A stretch of 64,000 nucleotides of DNA from Comamonadaceae bacterium. Lineage in GTDB: Bacteria; Pseudomonadota; Gammaproteobacteria; Burkholderiales; Burkholderiaceae_C. The stretch is from positions 35,602 through 99,601 of the forward strand of contig JAIYCG010000026.1 of the NCBI GenBank assembly GCA_027488115.1, read 5' to 3'. The translations under genes were made by a program, and so were the position numbers. The notes beneath the pieces are model-generated. The model did not search any database. It saw only the letters and a list, made by a program, of their open reading frames with translations, and was not told the DNA's origin. This document shows positions 54,198 through 63,300 of this stretch, in pieces (position 1 is the stretch's first letter; each line of letters begins with the position of its first letter).

Positions 54198-54743
54198 ATG
54201 TCCCTAGACAACGTCACCCCCGGTCACAAAGTTCCCGAACAATTCAACGTCATCATCGAAATTCCGATGAACGCTGACCCTGTGAAATACGAAGTAGACA
54301 AGGCAACTGGCGCCATTTTTGTCGACCGTTTCATGAGCACTTCCATGCATTACCCCACCAACTACGGCTATGTGCCTAAGACCATCAGTGGTGACGGCGA
54401 CCCAGTAGACGTGTTGGTCATCACACCAGTGCCCCTCATTCCAGGTGTGGTGGTGCCCTGCCGCGCTATTGGCATTTTGAAGATGGAAGACGAGGCAGGG
54501 GAAGACGGCAAAGTTTTGGCTGTGCCTACCGACAAAATTTTGTCCATTTACACACAATGGCAAAAGCCTGAAGATTTAAATCCACTGCGCTTGAAAACCA
54601 TTGCGCACTTCTTCGAGCACTACAAAGATTTGGAAGTAGGCAAATGGGTCAAAATTTTGGGCTGGGAAGGCCCAGAGTCAGCCAAGAAAGAAATTCTGGA
54701 TGGCATTGCCAACTACCAAAAAGAAAACGCTTCAAAAAACTGA
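54198..54743 (+). CDS. ppa: Inorganic pyrophosphatase (soluble, family I)
   Basis: A 181-residue cytosolic enzyme that hydrolyses pyrophosphate and pulls biosynthetic reactions forward. The family signature [10 protein letters not shown], with three metal-binding Asp, and the surrounding [17 protein letters not shown] are intact, as are later contacts ([14 protein letters not shown]). I use ATG 54198; an in-frame start at 54024 would add 58 non-homologous residues. It is divergent from the membrane pyrophosphatase gene. Confidence 0.96.
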   Translation: MSLDNVTPGHKVPEQFNVIIEIPMNADPVKYEVDKATGAIFVDRFMSTSMHYPTNYGYVPKTISGDGDPVDVLVITPVPLIPGVVVPCRAIGILKMEDEAGEDGKVLAVPTDKILSIYTQWQKPEDLNPLRLKTIAHFFEHYKDLEVGKWVKILGWEGPESAKKEILDGIANYQKENASKN

Positions 54744-54806
54744 GGTTGGATGCCACCAAAACCGATCAAATAAGCCGATCCAGATCGGGAGGTCTCAAAA
54801 AGCCAA

Positions 54807-55976
54807 TCACTTGGCTTTCAGTGGCGATCGGCCTTCCAAGTTTTCTAAATAGGCCGCCACGCCGTGGCCTTCTCTTTCCAAATATTTTTCAACGGCATCA
54901 GCAAAGCCGGGATGGGCCAACCAATGCGCGCTGTTGGCCTTGACGGGAAGCAGGGCGCGAGCCATTTTGTGCTCTCCTTGGGCACCGCCTTCGAATCGCT
55001 TGACACCTTTGGCAATACACCACTCAATGGGTTGGTAGTAGCAAGCCTCAAAGTGCAAACAATCGACTCGCTCCAGCGCACCCCAGTAGCGGCCATAGGC
55101 CACGTTGTTGCCCAAACCAATCAGGCTACAAGCCATGCGCCGGCCACTTTTTTCTGCAATGAAAAGCACCCAGTTAGACGGCATACTTTCTTGCATGCGC
55201 TGGAAAAAATCACGGCTTAAGTAAGGAGCATTGCCATGCTCAAAATAAGTTTGGGCATAACATTGGTAAAAGAAATCCCAATCTGCACTTTGAATTTGAG
55301 CGCCTTCAAAGGCCTTGAAAACGACACCCGCCTCAGCCACTTTCCGGCGTTCTTGCTTTATTTTTTTGCGCTTCTCTTGGTTCAAAGCCCCCAGAAAATG
55401 CTCAAAGTCTAAGTAGGGAGCGTTGTGCCAATGGAATTGAACGGTGTGTCGGCTTAACCAGCCAGCCGATTCGGTTGTTTGAAGGTCATCATCAGACAGA
55501 AACAACACGTGCAAAGAAGACCAATCTTCTTTTTGGGCCAATTCGACCATGGCCGACAGAAGCGCGGCTTTGCTTTGGCTTGAATCGGCCAACAAGCGGG
55601 AACCTGGAACCGGTGTGAAAGGCACGGCAGACACAGCCTTGGGGTAGTAATTCAAACCATGCCTTTGGTAGGCATCTGCCCAAGCCCAATCGAACACGTA
55701 TTCCCCATATGAATGGGGTTTGATGTACAAAACAGCCCCCCCGGCCAGTTGGCCCGCCTGCGAGGGCAGGGCGTGGCGAAGGGTCACAAGCTGCAATTTC
55801 CAGCCTGTTTCTGCTGAGGCCGAACCACTTTCGGTCATTGCGCTTAGGTAGGCGTGGCGCATGAACGGGGTGGGCTCGGTTTGTAAATCTAGCAAGTCAT
55901 CCCAAGCTTGCGCAGAAACATCGCGCATCGAAACCATCACCTCAATGACATAATTGTTGGAATTGAATTCCTTCAC
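54807..55976 (-). CDS. DUF482 / FemAB-like GNAT family acyltransferase
   Basis: A 389-residue protein of the DUF482 (peptidoglycan N-acetyltransferase-like) group with the acyl-CoA N-acyltransferase fold. Recognisable features are the basic RKKIKQERRKVAEAGV stretch, FFYQCYAQTYFEHGNAPYLSRDFF, and YYQPIEWCIAKGVKRFEGGAQGEHKMARAL near the end. Role unknown; it may transfer an acyl or aminoacyl group. It faces away from nadE, separated by four bases, and overlaps a short weak hairpin at its 3' end (AAGCCAA/TTGGCTT around 54800-54816). Confidence 0.85.
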   Translation of the reverse strand: MKEFNSNNYVIEVMVSMRDVSAQAWDDLLDLQTEPTPFMRHAYLSAMTESGSASAETGWKLQLVTLRHALPSQAGQLAGGAVLYIKPHSYGEYVFDWAWADAYQRHGLNYYPKAVSAVPFTPVPGSRLLADSSQSKAALLSAMVELAQKEDWSSLHVLFLSDDDLQTTESAGWLSRHTVQFHWHNAPYLDFEHFLGALNQEKRKKIKQERRKVAEAGVVFKAFEGAQIQSADWDFFYQCYAQTYFEHGNAPYLSRDFFQRMQESMPSNWVLFIAEKSGRRMACSLIGLGNNVAYGRYWGALERVDCLHFEACYYQPIEWCIAKGVKRFEGGAQGEHKMARALLPVKANSAHWLAHPGFADAVEKYLEREGHGVAAYLENLEGRSPLKAK

Positions 55977-55980
55977 CTGT

Positions 55981-57654
55981 ATGACCCTTCAACTTTGTAT
56001 TGCTCAACTTAACTTCGTCGTCGGCGATATGCCAGGCAACGCTCGCAGAATTATCGAGGCTGCACGCACTGCCTATGATCAAGGCGCCAAGGTATTGGTC
56101 ACCCCTGAGTTGGCCATTTGCGGCTATGCGGCAGAGGATCTGCTGCTTCGTCCTGCCTTCATAGATGCCTGTGATGATGCCCTGAAAACAGTGGCCCGCG
56201 AGTTGGCTGGGTTAAAAGGTTTGCACGTGGTGGTGGGACACCCTGAAGGAGGTGGCATTCAAAGCCGCAGCGTCTCGGTCACAAAACGCTTCAACCGGGC
56301 CAGCGTCTTGAGCGAGGGGCAGGTCATTGCCAGTTACGCCAAACAAGAATTACCCAATTACCAAGTCTTTGACGAACGCCGGTATTTCACACCAGGCCAA
56401 GAGTCCTGCGTGTTTGAGGTGGAGGGTGTGAAAATGGGCTTGCTCATCTGCGAGGATGCTTGGTTTGAAGAGCCTGCCCTGAAAGCACGCGATGCTGGCG
56501 CGGACTTGTTGTTGGTCTTGAATGCTTCACCTTTTCATGTAGGCAAAGGACTAGAGCGAGAGGTTCAAATGGGCCAGCGTGTGAAAGCCAGTGGTTTGCC
56601 ATTGGTCTATGCACATTTGGTGGGCGGTCAAGATGAGGTCATTTTTGAAGGTCGGTCTTTTGCTCTCAATGACAAGGCGCAGGTTGTGGCCAGGGCGCCT
56701 GCTTTTAAAGAGTGCTTGCAAACCATCAGTGTCCAAAGCCAGCAAGGCGGTGCAGGCTTCCAATTGTTTGGTTCCGAAGTGGTCCCTAGCAGCACGTGGC
56801 AAGAAGACCTTTGGCACGCATTGGTCTTGGGAACTCGCGACTACTTAGGCAAGAACGGTTTTCCTGGCGCCATCTTGGGACTCTCGGGTGGCATTGATTC
56901 AGCCTTGGTGCTGGCGCTGGCGGTTGATGCCTTGGGTGCAGACAAAATTCACGCGGTCATGATGCCTTCTCCCTATACCGCTGACATCAGTTGGATTGAT
57001 TCCCGAGAGATGGTCAAACGCTTGGGCGTGCGTTACGACGAAATCTCTATCGCGCCGCTGTTTGAGGGCTTTAAATTGGCCTTGTCAGAGCAATTCAAAG
57101 GGCTGGCAGAAGACACCACCGAGGAAAATATTCAGGCGCGTGTTCGCGGCACATTGCTCATGGCCCTGTCTAATAAAACGGGTGCCATTGTGCTCACCAC
57201 CGGCAACAAGAGTGAGATGGCAACAGGTTATTGCACCTTGTATGGCGACATGGCGGGTGGTTTTGCGGTCATCAAGGATGTGGTCAAAACACAGGTGTTT
57301 CAATTGGCTGAATGGCGCAATCAAAATGACCCCTACGGCACTGGCCGCAATCCTATCCCCGAGCGAATCATCACTCGACCGCCCAGTGCAGAACTTCGGG
57401 CCGACCAAAAAGACCAAGACAGTTTGCCTCCTTACGAAGTCTTAGATGCCATTGTTCAGCGGTACATGGAGAACGATGAGGGCATACTGGCCCTGGTAGC
57501 CGATGGTTTTGATCGGGCCGACGTTGAAAAAGTCACCCGCTTGATTAAACTCAATGAGTACAAACGCCGGCAATCTCCTGTGGGAATTCGCGTCACTCAC
57601 CGCAGTTTTGGCAAAGATTGGCGTTATCCTATTACCAATCGATTTCGAGCTTAA
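55981..57654 (+). CDS. nadE: Glutamine-dependent NAD+ synthetase
   Basis: A 557-residue enzyme making NAD+ from deamido-NAD+ with glutamine as nitrogen donor. The N-terminal nitrilase-like glutaminase domain has Glu43 (TPELAICGY), the Lys in YAKQELPNYQVFDE, and Cys157 (LLICEDAWF). The C-terminal synthetase has the ATP loop LSGGIDSAL (about 301-309). ATG 55981 is chosen since a start at 55954 would overlap the divergent neighbour. A PII gene follows 21 bases later, a common nadE-glnK/glnB pairing in betaproteobacteria. Confidence 0.96.
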   Translation: MTLQLCIAQLNFVVGDMPGNARRIIEAARTAYDQGAKVLVTPELAICGYAAEDLLLRPAFIDACDDALKTVARELAGLKGLHVVVGHPEGGGIQSRSVSVTKRFNRASVLSEGQVIASYAKQELPNYQVFDERRYFTPGQESCVFEVEGVKMGLLICEDAWFEEPALKARDAGADLLLVLNASPFHVGKGLEREVQMGQRVKASGLPLVYAHLVGGQDEVIFEGRSFALNDKAQVVARAPAFKECLQTISVQSQQGGAGFQLFGSEVVPSSTWQEDLWHALVLGTRDYLGKNGFPGAILGLSGGIDSALVLALAVDALGADKIHAVMMPSPYTADISWIDSREMVKRLGVRYDEISIAPLFEGFKLALSEQFKGLAEDTTEENIQARVRGTLLMALSNKTGAIVLTTGNKSEMATGYCTLYGDMAGGFAVIKDVVKTQVFQLAEWRNQNDPYGTGRNPIPERIITRPPSAELRADQKDQDSLPPYEVLDAIVQRYMENDEGILALVADGFDRADVEKVTRLIKLNEYKRRQSPVGIRVTHRSFGKDWRYPITNRFRA

Positions 57655-58014
<360 letters not shown>

Positions 58015-58026
58015 GACGCTGAGAAG

Positions 58027-58614
58027 CTAAATGGACTGACTCTGGAAGGGTATGGGCATGCCCGCAGCTTGAATCAAATTGGGTAGCAATTTTTGAGCAT
58101 CGGAGTCCGTTTGGATTAAATCCATTTGCCAAGAACCTATGAACTCATGTTGAAGTACGCTTTGAAGAAAAGCGAGCATAGGGTCGTAAAAGCTGTTGAG
58201 GTTCAGTAGGCCAATAGGCTTGTTGTGGTAGCCCAACTGGCGCCAGGTCCAAACTTCATAAAACTCTTCGAAGGTGCCAATACCGCCAGGCAAGGCAAGA
58301 AATGCATCGGCTCGCTCGGCCATCATTCTTTTGCGATCGTGCATGGTTTCCACCACATGCAGTTCGGTGCAGCCTGTGTGTGCCCATTCTTTTTCTACCA
58401 AGGCACGTGGTATGACACCCACTACACGGCCACCTGCTGCAAGGGTGGCATCGGCAACGGTGCCCATGAGCCCATTCCTGCCACCACCGTAGACAAGTTG
58501 ACCGCCGTGTTGTGCAATCCACTTTCCCACTTCTTTGGCAGACTCGGCAAACGCGGGGTCATCGCCAGGTTTGGAGCCGCAGTAAACACAAATTGAAAAA
58601 AGCGGGTCAGCCAT
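58027..58614 (-). CDS. LOG family protein (TIGR00730), cytokinin-riboside monophosphate phosphoribohydrolase-like
   Basis: A 195-residue Rossmann-fold hydrolase with the LOG motifs GGGRNGLMG (about residues 43-51) and PGGIGTFEEFYEVWTW (about 109-124). Members release the base from nucleoside 5'-monophosphates; in bacteria most have a housekeeping role. ATG 58614 is chosen because the following sequence SICVYCGSKPG is the true start of the fold; an in-frame start at 58752 would run into dgkA. It overlaps dgkA by eight bases and converges with glnB. Confidence 0.9.
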   Translation of the reverse strand: MADPLFSICVYCGSKPGDDPAFAESAKEVGKWIAQHGGQLVYGGGRNGLMGTVADATLAAGGRVVGVIPRALVEKEWAHTGCTELHVVETMHDRKRMMAERADAFLALPGGIGTFEEFYEVWTWRQLGYHNKPIGLLNLNSFYDPMLAFLQSVLQHEFIGSWQMDLIQTDSDAQKLLPNLIQAAGMPIPFQSQSI

Positions 58615-58996
58615 TGATGTATTTCCAAATGGCCGCAGACCAAATGCCAAGGCACAGTAAAAGACTGAGTAAGACAGCCGCACTGCCCATGTCTTTGGCC
58701 CGTTTGGACAAAGCATGCCATTCAGTGCCAATGCGGTCGATGGCGGTTTCAATGCCGGTGTTTAAAAGCTCGACCACCATGACCAAAATGACAGAGCCAC
58801 ACAACAAATAAACTTCAACCCAAGTCTGACCCAGCCAAAAGGCAGCTGGGATGAGAAAAATAGCCAGCAAGGCTTCTTGACGAAATGCTGTTTCTCCCCA
58901 GCCTGCCTTGAGGCCTGCAAGAGAATAACCCCCTGCATGAAAAATTCGCGAAAGTCCCCTTCGAGCTTTTTGTGGGTTCACATTGTCTGGGGTCAT
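58607..58996 (-). CDS. dgkA: Diacylglycerol kinase, prokaryotic type
   Basis: A 129-residue inner-membrane enzyme with three helices that phosphorylates diacylglycerol, recycling it from osmoregulated-glucan synthesis. The active-site segments GWGETAFRQEA, VELLNTGIETAIDRIG and AKDMGSAAV are conserved, with their catalytic Glu and Asp. It ends inside the start of the LOG gene (overlap of eight bases), so the two are co-expressed. Confidence 0.95.
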   Translation of the reverse strand: MTPDNVNPQKARRGLSRIFHAGGYSLAGLKAGWGETAFRQEALLAIFLIPAAFWLGQTWVEVYLLCGSVILVMVVELLNTGIETAIDRIGTEWHALSKRAKDMGSAAVLLSLLLCLGIWSAAIWKYING

Positions 58997-59016
58997 GAAG
59001 CAAATGGCGATGAGTT

Positions 59017-59559
59017 TCAGGGTTTCTTTTGAACATCGACCAACTGCGTGCCGGCCCAGACGTCATGCCAATATTGTCCATGTAATTGGAATTTGCTGGC
59101 GATTGCCCAAACAAAGACCCAAACGACAACCAGCAGCCCAATGAACGGAGCGGGCAATTGAAAGGGAAAGGCTGCAACGATCGGCGGTAAAAACCATACC
59201 CAACACAGGACGTATCTAAGAAGTGCCCTAGATTGGGAAAGTGCTTTGCCTGAAGCGTCAACCACCTTGATGTGCCAAGTTTTCATAGCGAGTGTTTGAC
59301 CCTTGTGCCAAAACCAAGTGAAATAAATGGCAAAGACAAGAAACAAAAAAGCTTGAAGTCCATGGCGATTGTCCATGGCGTGCTTGGTTTGGCTTAGGGT
59401 ACCAAACAAATAGCCCGCAATGAACACTACGCCAAACAGCAACATGCCCTCGTAAAACCAACAAGCCATTCGACGTGCCAGAGAGGGCGTCGTTAATTGA
59501 AGGTGATCTTCAGTGATTGAATCTGCAGAACCCTTGGGCAGCATGGGTGCATCGCTCAA
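59017..59559 (-). CDS. RDD family membrane protein
   Basis: A 180-residue protein with about four membrane segments. It has the RDD signature, here SLARRMACWFYEGMLL with the Arg and a replaced Asp, and TWHIKVVDASGKALSQSRALLRYVLCW. RDD proteins may be sodium/proton exchangers or accessory factors, but roles are unproven. It begins two bases before the end of the DUF3106 gene unit (59561) and is the last gene of the sigma-DUF3619-DUF3106-RDD cluster. Confidence 0.85.
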   Translation of the reverse strand: MSDAPMLPKGSADSITEDHLQLTTPSLARRMACWFYEGMLLFGVVFIAGYLFGTLSQTKHAMDNRHGLQAFLFLVFAIYFTWFWHKGQTLAMKTWHIKVVDASGKALSQSRALLRYVLCWVWFLPPIVAAFPFQLPAPFIGLLVVVWVFVWAIASKFQLHGQYWHDVWAGTQLVDVQKKP

Positions 59560-59560
59560 C

Positions 59561-60184
59561 TCAGGTGCCCTCGGGAATGGCGACGACGGTTGGTAATAAA
59601 GTTTTCTTGTCGATCACGATGCCTGTGCTGGACTTGTTGACTCTTTCAGTTGGGGTGGATTTTCCTGGCAAAGGAATGACTTTGCGAGGAGATGCGATTT
59701 GCGAAGCTGTCGCTGCCCCTTGAATGCCGGTGAATTGCTGGGAGGCCAATTTTTTCTTGTCTTCGGGACTCAAGGCTTGGTAGGCTTCCCAATGTGATTT
59801 TTTGGCGTCAGTGCCAAGCGTCTTGCTTTCATTGAAGTTCAGTCTGGCTTGCGCTCTTTGTTGAGGGCTGAGAGATGCCCAATCGGCCATTCTTTCGTGA
59901 AGAGTAGCCTGCTCCTTGGGAGATAAGTTGTCAAAATTGTTGGACATGGCCAACCATTTGTTTTTTTGACCTGGGCTAAGTTGGGCCCAAAAAGGGGCCA
60001 GTGGCGCAAGTGCTTTCTTCTGTGATCCTGTTAAGTTTTGCCAGAGCGAGTTGGAATTGGAGGCCTGCTTGGCTGGGGCTGCAGACTGGCTTTCAACTGA
60101 TGGTTCGGCTTTGGCGAACGCACCTGTGAGTGCCGTCCAGAAAAGAACAGCAACCAGCTTGGCAAAGAAACGCTGATGTCTCAA
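59561..60184 (-). CDS. DUF3106 domain protein, secreted
   Basis: A 207-residue protein with a signal peptide (about residues 1-26, ending AFAKA) and the DUF3106 region, with repeated units such as LSPGQKNKWLAMSNNFDNLSPKEQ and WASLSPQQRAQARL. The WPLSPxQ-type repeats recall Spy/zinc-resistance-like helical proteins, suggesting an envelope-stress role, which is inference. Its start overlaps the DUF3619 stop by four bases, and the sigma factor comes before that, so it is likely controlled by that sigma factor. Confidence 0.83.
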   Translation of the reverse strand: MRHQRFFAKLVAVLFWTALTGAFAKAEPSVESQSAAPAKQASNSNSLWQNLTGSQKKALAPLAPFWAQLSPGQKNKWLAMSNNFDNLSPKEQATLHERMADWASLSPQQRAQARLNFNESKTLGTDAKKSHWEAYQALSPEDKKKLASQQFTGIQGAATASQIASPRKVIPLPGKSTPTERVNKSSTGIVIDKKTLLPTVVAIPEGT

Positions 60185-60624
60185 TCAGAAGCCTTTGCCT
60201 GAAGGGGGTTGGACTTCAAGAAAACCAAAAAGCCAGGATCGGTATAAGCCGATGGGGGCAGATCGTCAATGAGGAGTTCTGCATCGAGCTGGGCAATTTC
60301 ATTGGTGCGCAGCTCGTTTTGAAACACATGGATGGCAGCCAGCCCGAACATCAAAGCAATGAGGGGCAAAGCGGACGCCAGACGGCTCCAGAGATTCAAG
60401 CCTTCATTGGAATGTCCCAAACTAGGGCCACCGGCTGAGGCCAATTGCGGCAACATCACTCGGATGGGCTCGAGTTTGCGTTGTGCGATGGCCTGCATGC
60501 GGGCCGCCCGCAAACGTTCTGTGATGTCGTGAGGCAGGTCTAATGCGCCATGATTAAGGCGCCGAGCAAAGGCCCGACCCACTTGGTCAATGCGTTTCAT
60601 GTCTGGGTTGGAGTGCTTTTTCAT
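60181..60624 (-). CDS. DUF3619 family protein, possible anti-sigma factor
   Basis: A 147-residue protein with one membrane helix (about residues 83-103, LIALMFGLAAIHVFQNEL) and an N-terminal cytosolic part with RIDQVGRAFARRLNHGALDLPHDITERLRAAR. Its position directly after the ECF sigma factor with ATGA overlaps at both ends (60621-60624 and 60181-60184), together with a single membrane segment, fits an anti-sigma factor, but no zinc-binding anti-sigma motif is visible. That function is inferred from context. Confidence 0.78.
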   Translation of the reverse strand: MKKHSNPDMKRIDQVGRAFARRLNHGALDLPHDITERLRAARMQAIAQRKLEPIRVMLPQLASAGGPSLGHSNEGLNLWSRLASALPLIALMFGLAAIHVFQNELRTNEIAQLDAELLIDDLPPSAYTDPGFLVFLKSNPLQAKASD

Positions 60625-61187
60625 GTGTTAAATCCTTTGGCGCGAAGTGCTTTACTCAGCGCTTGAACAGCCCGAGAACAGTGAGTTTTGACACTGCCTT
60701 CAGTGCATCCCATGGCAACTGCCGTCTCTGAAAGGTTCATCTCCTCCCAATAACGCAGCAGGAAGGCTTCTCGTTGACGAGGCGGTAATTCTTGAATTTC
60801 CGCCTCAATTTGGTGAAATATTTGTTTTCGTTGGGTTTGATCTTCAGCACTTTCGCCCAAACCTGGTTCGCTCAGCCCGCCCAGATTCTCTAAAAAGTCC
60901 AAATCTTCACCTTCGGCGTCGGTGCCAAAGTCGCTCATATTGGAAAAAAGGGCGTTTCGGGTTTTTTGACGACGAAACCAATCCAAGGTGGTGTTGGACA
61001 AGATTCTTTGGAAGAGCATGGGCAGTTCTGCCGCCGGTTTGTCGCCGTAATGGGTGGCCAGCTTGATCATGCTGTCTTGCACGATGTCAAGAGCAGATTC
61101 TTCGTTGCGCACGTGATAAAGCGTGCGTTTGAAGGCCCGCTTCTCCGTGTTTTTAAGGAAATCTGAGAGTTCTTGTTCTGTGGCCAA
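60621..61187 (-). CDS. ECF-type RNA polymerase sigma factor
   Basis: An alternative sigma factor of about 188 residues. Region 2 has RTLYHVRNEESALDIVQDSMIKLA and FQRILSNTTLDWFRRQKTR; region 4 has LPPRQREAFLLRYWEEMNLSETAVAMGCTEGSVKTHCSRA with its helix-turn-helix. I start at TTG 61187 (LATEQELSDFLK) since homologues begin near there; the longer frame to 61265 has no clear Shine-Dalgarno and reaches the ilv promoter region. Both candidate starts are TTG. The next three genes (DUF3619, DUF3106, RDD) overlap or abut, forming one operon. Confidence 0.9.
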   Translation of the reverse strand: MATEQELSDFLKNTEKRAFKRTLYHVRNEESALDIVQDSMIKLATHYGDKPAAELPMLFQRILSNTTLDWFRRQKTRNALFSNMSDFGTDAEGEDLDFLENLGGLSEPGLGESAEDQTQRKQIFHQIEAEIQELPPRQREAFLLRYWEEMNLSETAVAMGCTEGSVKTHCSRAVQALSKALRAKGFNT

Positions 61188-61308
61188 AGTAATGAACCGA
61201 ATTCGGCACTCATTTTGTGCGAGGCTGATTATGGCATTTTGACCCCCTATAATGGCAGGTTGCAATTGAAAAAACGCAAACGGATCACCATCCAGCCAAA
61301 GTGCTTAC

Positions 61309-61392
61309 ATGTGCAGGCTCATGTTGTTGGTCTTAAGTTCTGATGCGACTTCACAAGAGTCCCGCAAAAGAGCACCCAAGGTTTTTCGTTAG
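61309..61392 (+). CDS. Candidate leader peptide of the ilv operon
   Basis: A 27-codon open frame, starting ATG 61309 and ending TAG 61390-61392, 21 bases ahead of ilvB. It includes the run Leu-Met-Leu-Leu-Val-Leu (codons 4-9: CTC ATG TTG TTG GTC TTA). ATG 61321 within it is another possible start. Such branched-chain-rich leaders control ilv operons by attenuation elsewhere. No terminator is seen between it and ilvB, so coupling or another mechanism would be needed. Chance is possible. Confidence 0.4.
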   Translation: MCRLMLLVLSSDATSQESRKRAPKVFR

Positions 61393-61413
61393 AGAAATTC
61401 ACAAAGGTTGAAT

Positions 61414-63201
61414 ATGGAAATCTCCAAAGCTGAAATGGCCAATGCGGCCAACGTTGCTGCTGCGGCAGCATCATCGTCTACTGCCGAGTTGCGCGGTGGC
61501 GAAATTCTAGTCAAAGCGCTTCAAGCTGAAAACGTCAAGTACATCTGGGGTTACCCTGGCGGTGCTGTTTTGCACATCTACGACGCATTCTTCAAACAAG
61601 ACACCATTCAGCACGTGCTGGTACGTCACGAACAAGCCGCCGTTCATGCAGCCGATGGCTATGCACGCGCAACCGGCGATGTCGGCGTGGCCTTGGTCAC
61701 TTCTGGCCCAGGCCTGACCAACGCCGTCACTGGCATTGCCACCGCCTACATGGACAGCATTCCCATGGTCATCATCAGTGGTCAAGTTCCCACTGCGGCC
61801 ATTGGTCTCGATGCATTCCAAGAGTGCGACACCGTAGGCATCACGCGCCCTATTGTGAAACACAACTTCTTGGTCAAAGATGCCCGCGACATGGCAGAAA
61901 TCATGAAGAAGGCATTCCATATTGCTCGCAGTGGCCGCCCAGGTCCTGTGGTGGTCGATGTGCCTAAGGACGTTTCATTCAACAAAGTGCCTTATCACGG
62001 ATACCCCGAAACTGTTGAGATGCGCTCCTACAACCCCGTGCGCAAAGGACACAGTGGGCAAATTCGCAAAGCCCTTCAACTGTTGATGGCAGCCAAGCGT
62101 CCTTACATTTACACAGGTGGTGGCGTGCTGTTAAGCAACGCGTCTGCAGAGTTGCGTCAGTTGGTGGACATGCTGGGATACCCCGTCACGAACACCCTCA
62201 TGGGTTTGGGTGCTTATCCCGCTACCGACTCCAAATTTTTAGGCATGCTCGGTATGCACGGCACCTGGGAAGCCAACAACGCCATGCAACACTGCGACGT
62301 GTTGTTGGCCGTTGGCGCACGCTTTGACGACCGTGTCATTGGCAACCCTAAGCACTTTGCGCAAAACGAACGCAAGATTGTTCACATCGACATCGATCCT
62401 TCCAGCATCTCCAAGCGCGTCAAGGTCGATGTGCCCATTGTGGGTGATGTCAAAGATGTTTTGACTGAACTCATTGCCATGATCAAAGAGTCTGGCCTCA
62501 AGCCAGACAACAATGCATTGGGTGCCTGGTGGTCCACCATTGATGGATGGCGCAAGCGCGATTGCATGAAGTACGACAGCGAAAACACCGAAGTCATCAA
62601 GCCCCAAAAAGTCATTGAAACTTTGTATGGCATGACCAAAGACGCAGATGCGTACATCACGTCTGACGTGGGCCAACACCAAATGTGGGCTGCGCAGTAC
62701 TACAAGTTTGACGAACCCCGCCGCTGGATCAACTCGGGTGGTTTGGGCACCATGGGTGTGGGCATTCCTTATGCCATGGGCATCAAGTTGGCCAAGCCAG
62801 ACTCCGAAGTGTTCTGCGTCACGGGCGAAGGCTCTGTGCAAATGTGCATTCAAGAGTTGTCCACTTGCTTGCAATACAACACGCCCATCAAAATTTTGTC
62901 ATTGAACAACCGCTATCTAGGCATGGTTCGTCAGTGGCAACAAATTGAATATTCAGGCCGTTACAGCCACAGCTACATGGACGCTTTGCCCGACTTTGTG
63001 AAGTTGGCCGAAGCCTATGGTCACGTGGGCATGCTCATTGAGCGCCCCGAAGACGTCGAGCCAGCATTGCGTGAAGCACGCAAGCTTAAAGATCGCTCGG
63101 TGTTCATGGACTTCCGTACCGACCCCACAGAAAACGTGTTCCCCATGGTTCAAGCAGGCAAGGGCATTACAGAAATGTTGCTCAGCCCTGAAGACCTTTG
63201 A
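61414..63201 (+). CDS. ilvB: Acetolactate synthase large subunit
   Basis: A 595-residue ThDP/FAD enzyme for the first common step of branched-chain amino acid synthesis. ThDP-contacting Glu73 is in VRHEQAAVHAADGYARATG. The ThDP/Mg motif begins TGEGSVQMC near 471 and ends at LNNRYLG about 28 residues later. Conserved substrate-loop residues (MVRQWQ) follow. Residues 1-25 are an Ala-rich N-terminal extension (NAANVAAAAASSS). ATG 61414 has AAAGG seven bases upstream. The small subunit ilvN comes 99 bases later. Confidence 0.97.
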   Translation: MEISKAEMANAANVAAAAASSSTAELRGGEILVKALQAENVKYIWGYPGGAVLHIYDAFFKQDTIQHVLVRHEQAAVHAADGYARATGDVGVALVTSGPGLTNAVTGIATAYMDSIPMVIISGQVPTAAIGLDAFQECDTVGITRPIVKHNFLVKDARDMAEIMKKAFHIARSGRPGPVVVDVPKDVSFNKVPYHGYPETVEMRSYNPVRKGHSGQIRKALQLLMAAKRPYIYTGGGVLLSNASAELRQLVDMLGYPVTNTLMGLGAYPATDSKFLGMLGMHGTWEANNAMQHCDVLLAVGARFDDRVIGNPKHFAQNERKIVHIDIDPSSISKRVKVDVPIVGDVKDVLTELIAMIKESGLKPDNNALGAWWSTIDGWRKRDCMKYDSENTEVIKPQKVIETLYGMTKDADAYITSDVGQHQMWAAQYYKFDEPRRWINSGGLGTMGVGIPYAMGIKLAKPDSEVFCVTGEGSVQMCIQELSTCLQYNTPIKILSLNNRYLGMVRQWQQIEYSGRYSHSYMDALPDFVKLAEAYGHVGMLIERPEDVEPALREARKLKDRSVFMDFRTDPTENVFPMVQAGKGITEMLLSPEDL

Positions 63202-63243
63202 ACCACGTCCATCATTTGAATTAACTTTAGAAGAATCTATTGA

Positions 63244-63282
63244 CCGCCAAGCCTGCACATTACCGTGCGCAGGGGAGGGCGG
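63244..63282 (+). other. Hairpin in the ilvB-ilvN gap
   Basis: CCTGCAC (63252-63258) pairs with GTGCGCAGG (63265-63273) with one bulge, and GCC flanks can pair with GGGC further out. It lies 18 bases before the ilvN start; AGAGGA follows as the Shine-Dalgarno. It may modulate ilvN translation or protect the ilvB mRNA end. No U-run, so probably not a terminator. Confidence 0.35.
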
Positions 63283-63300
63283 CGAAAAGAGGAATCGCAC

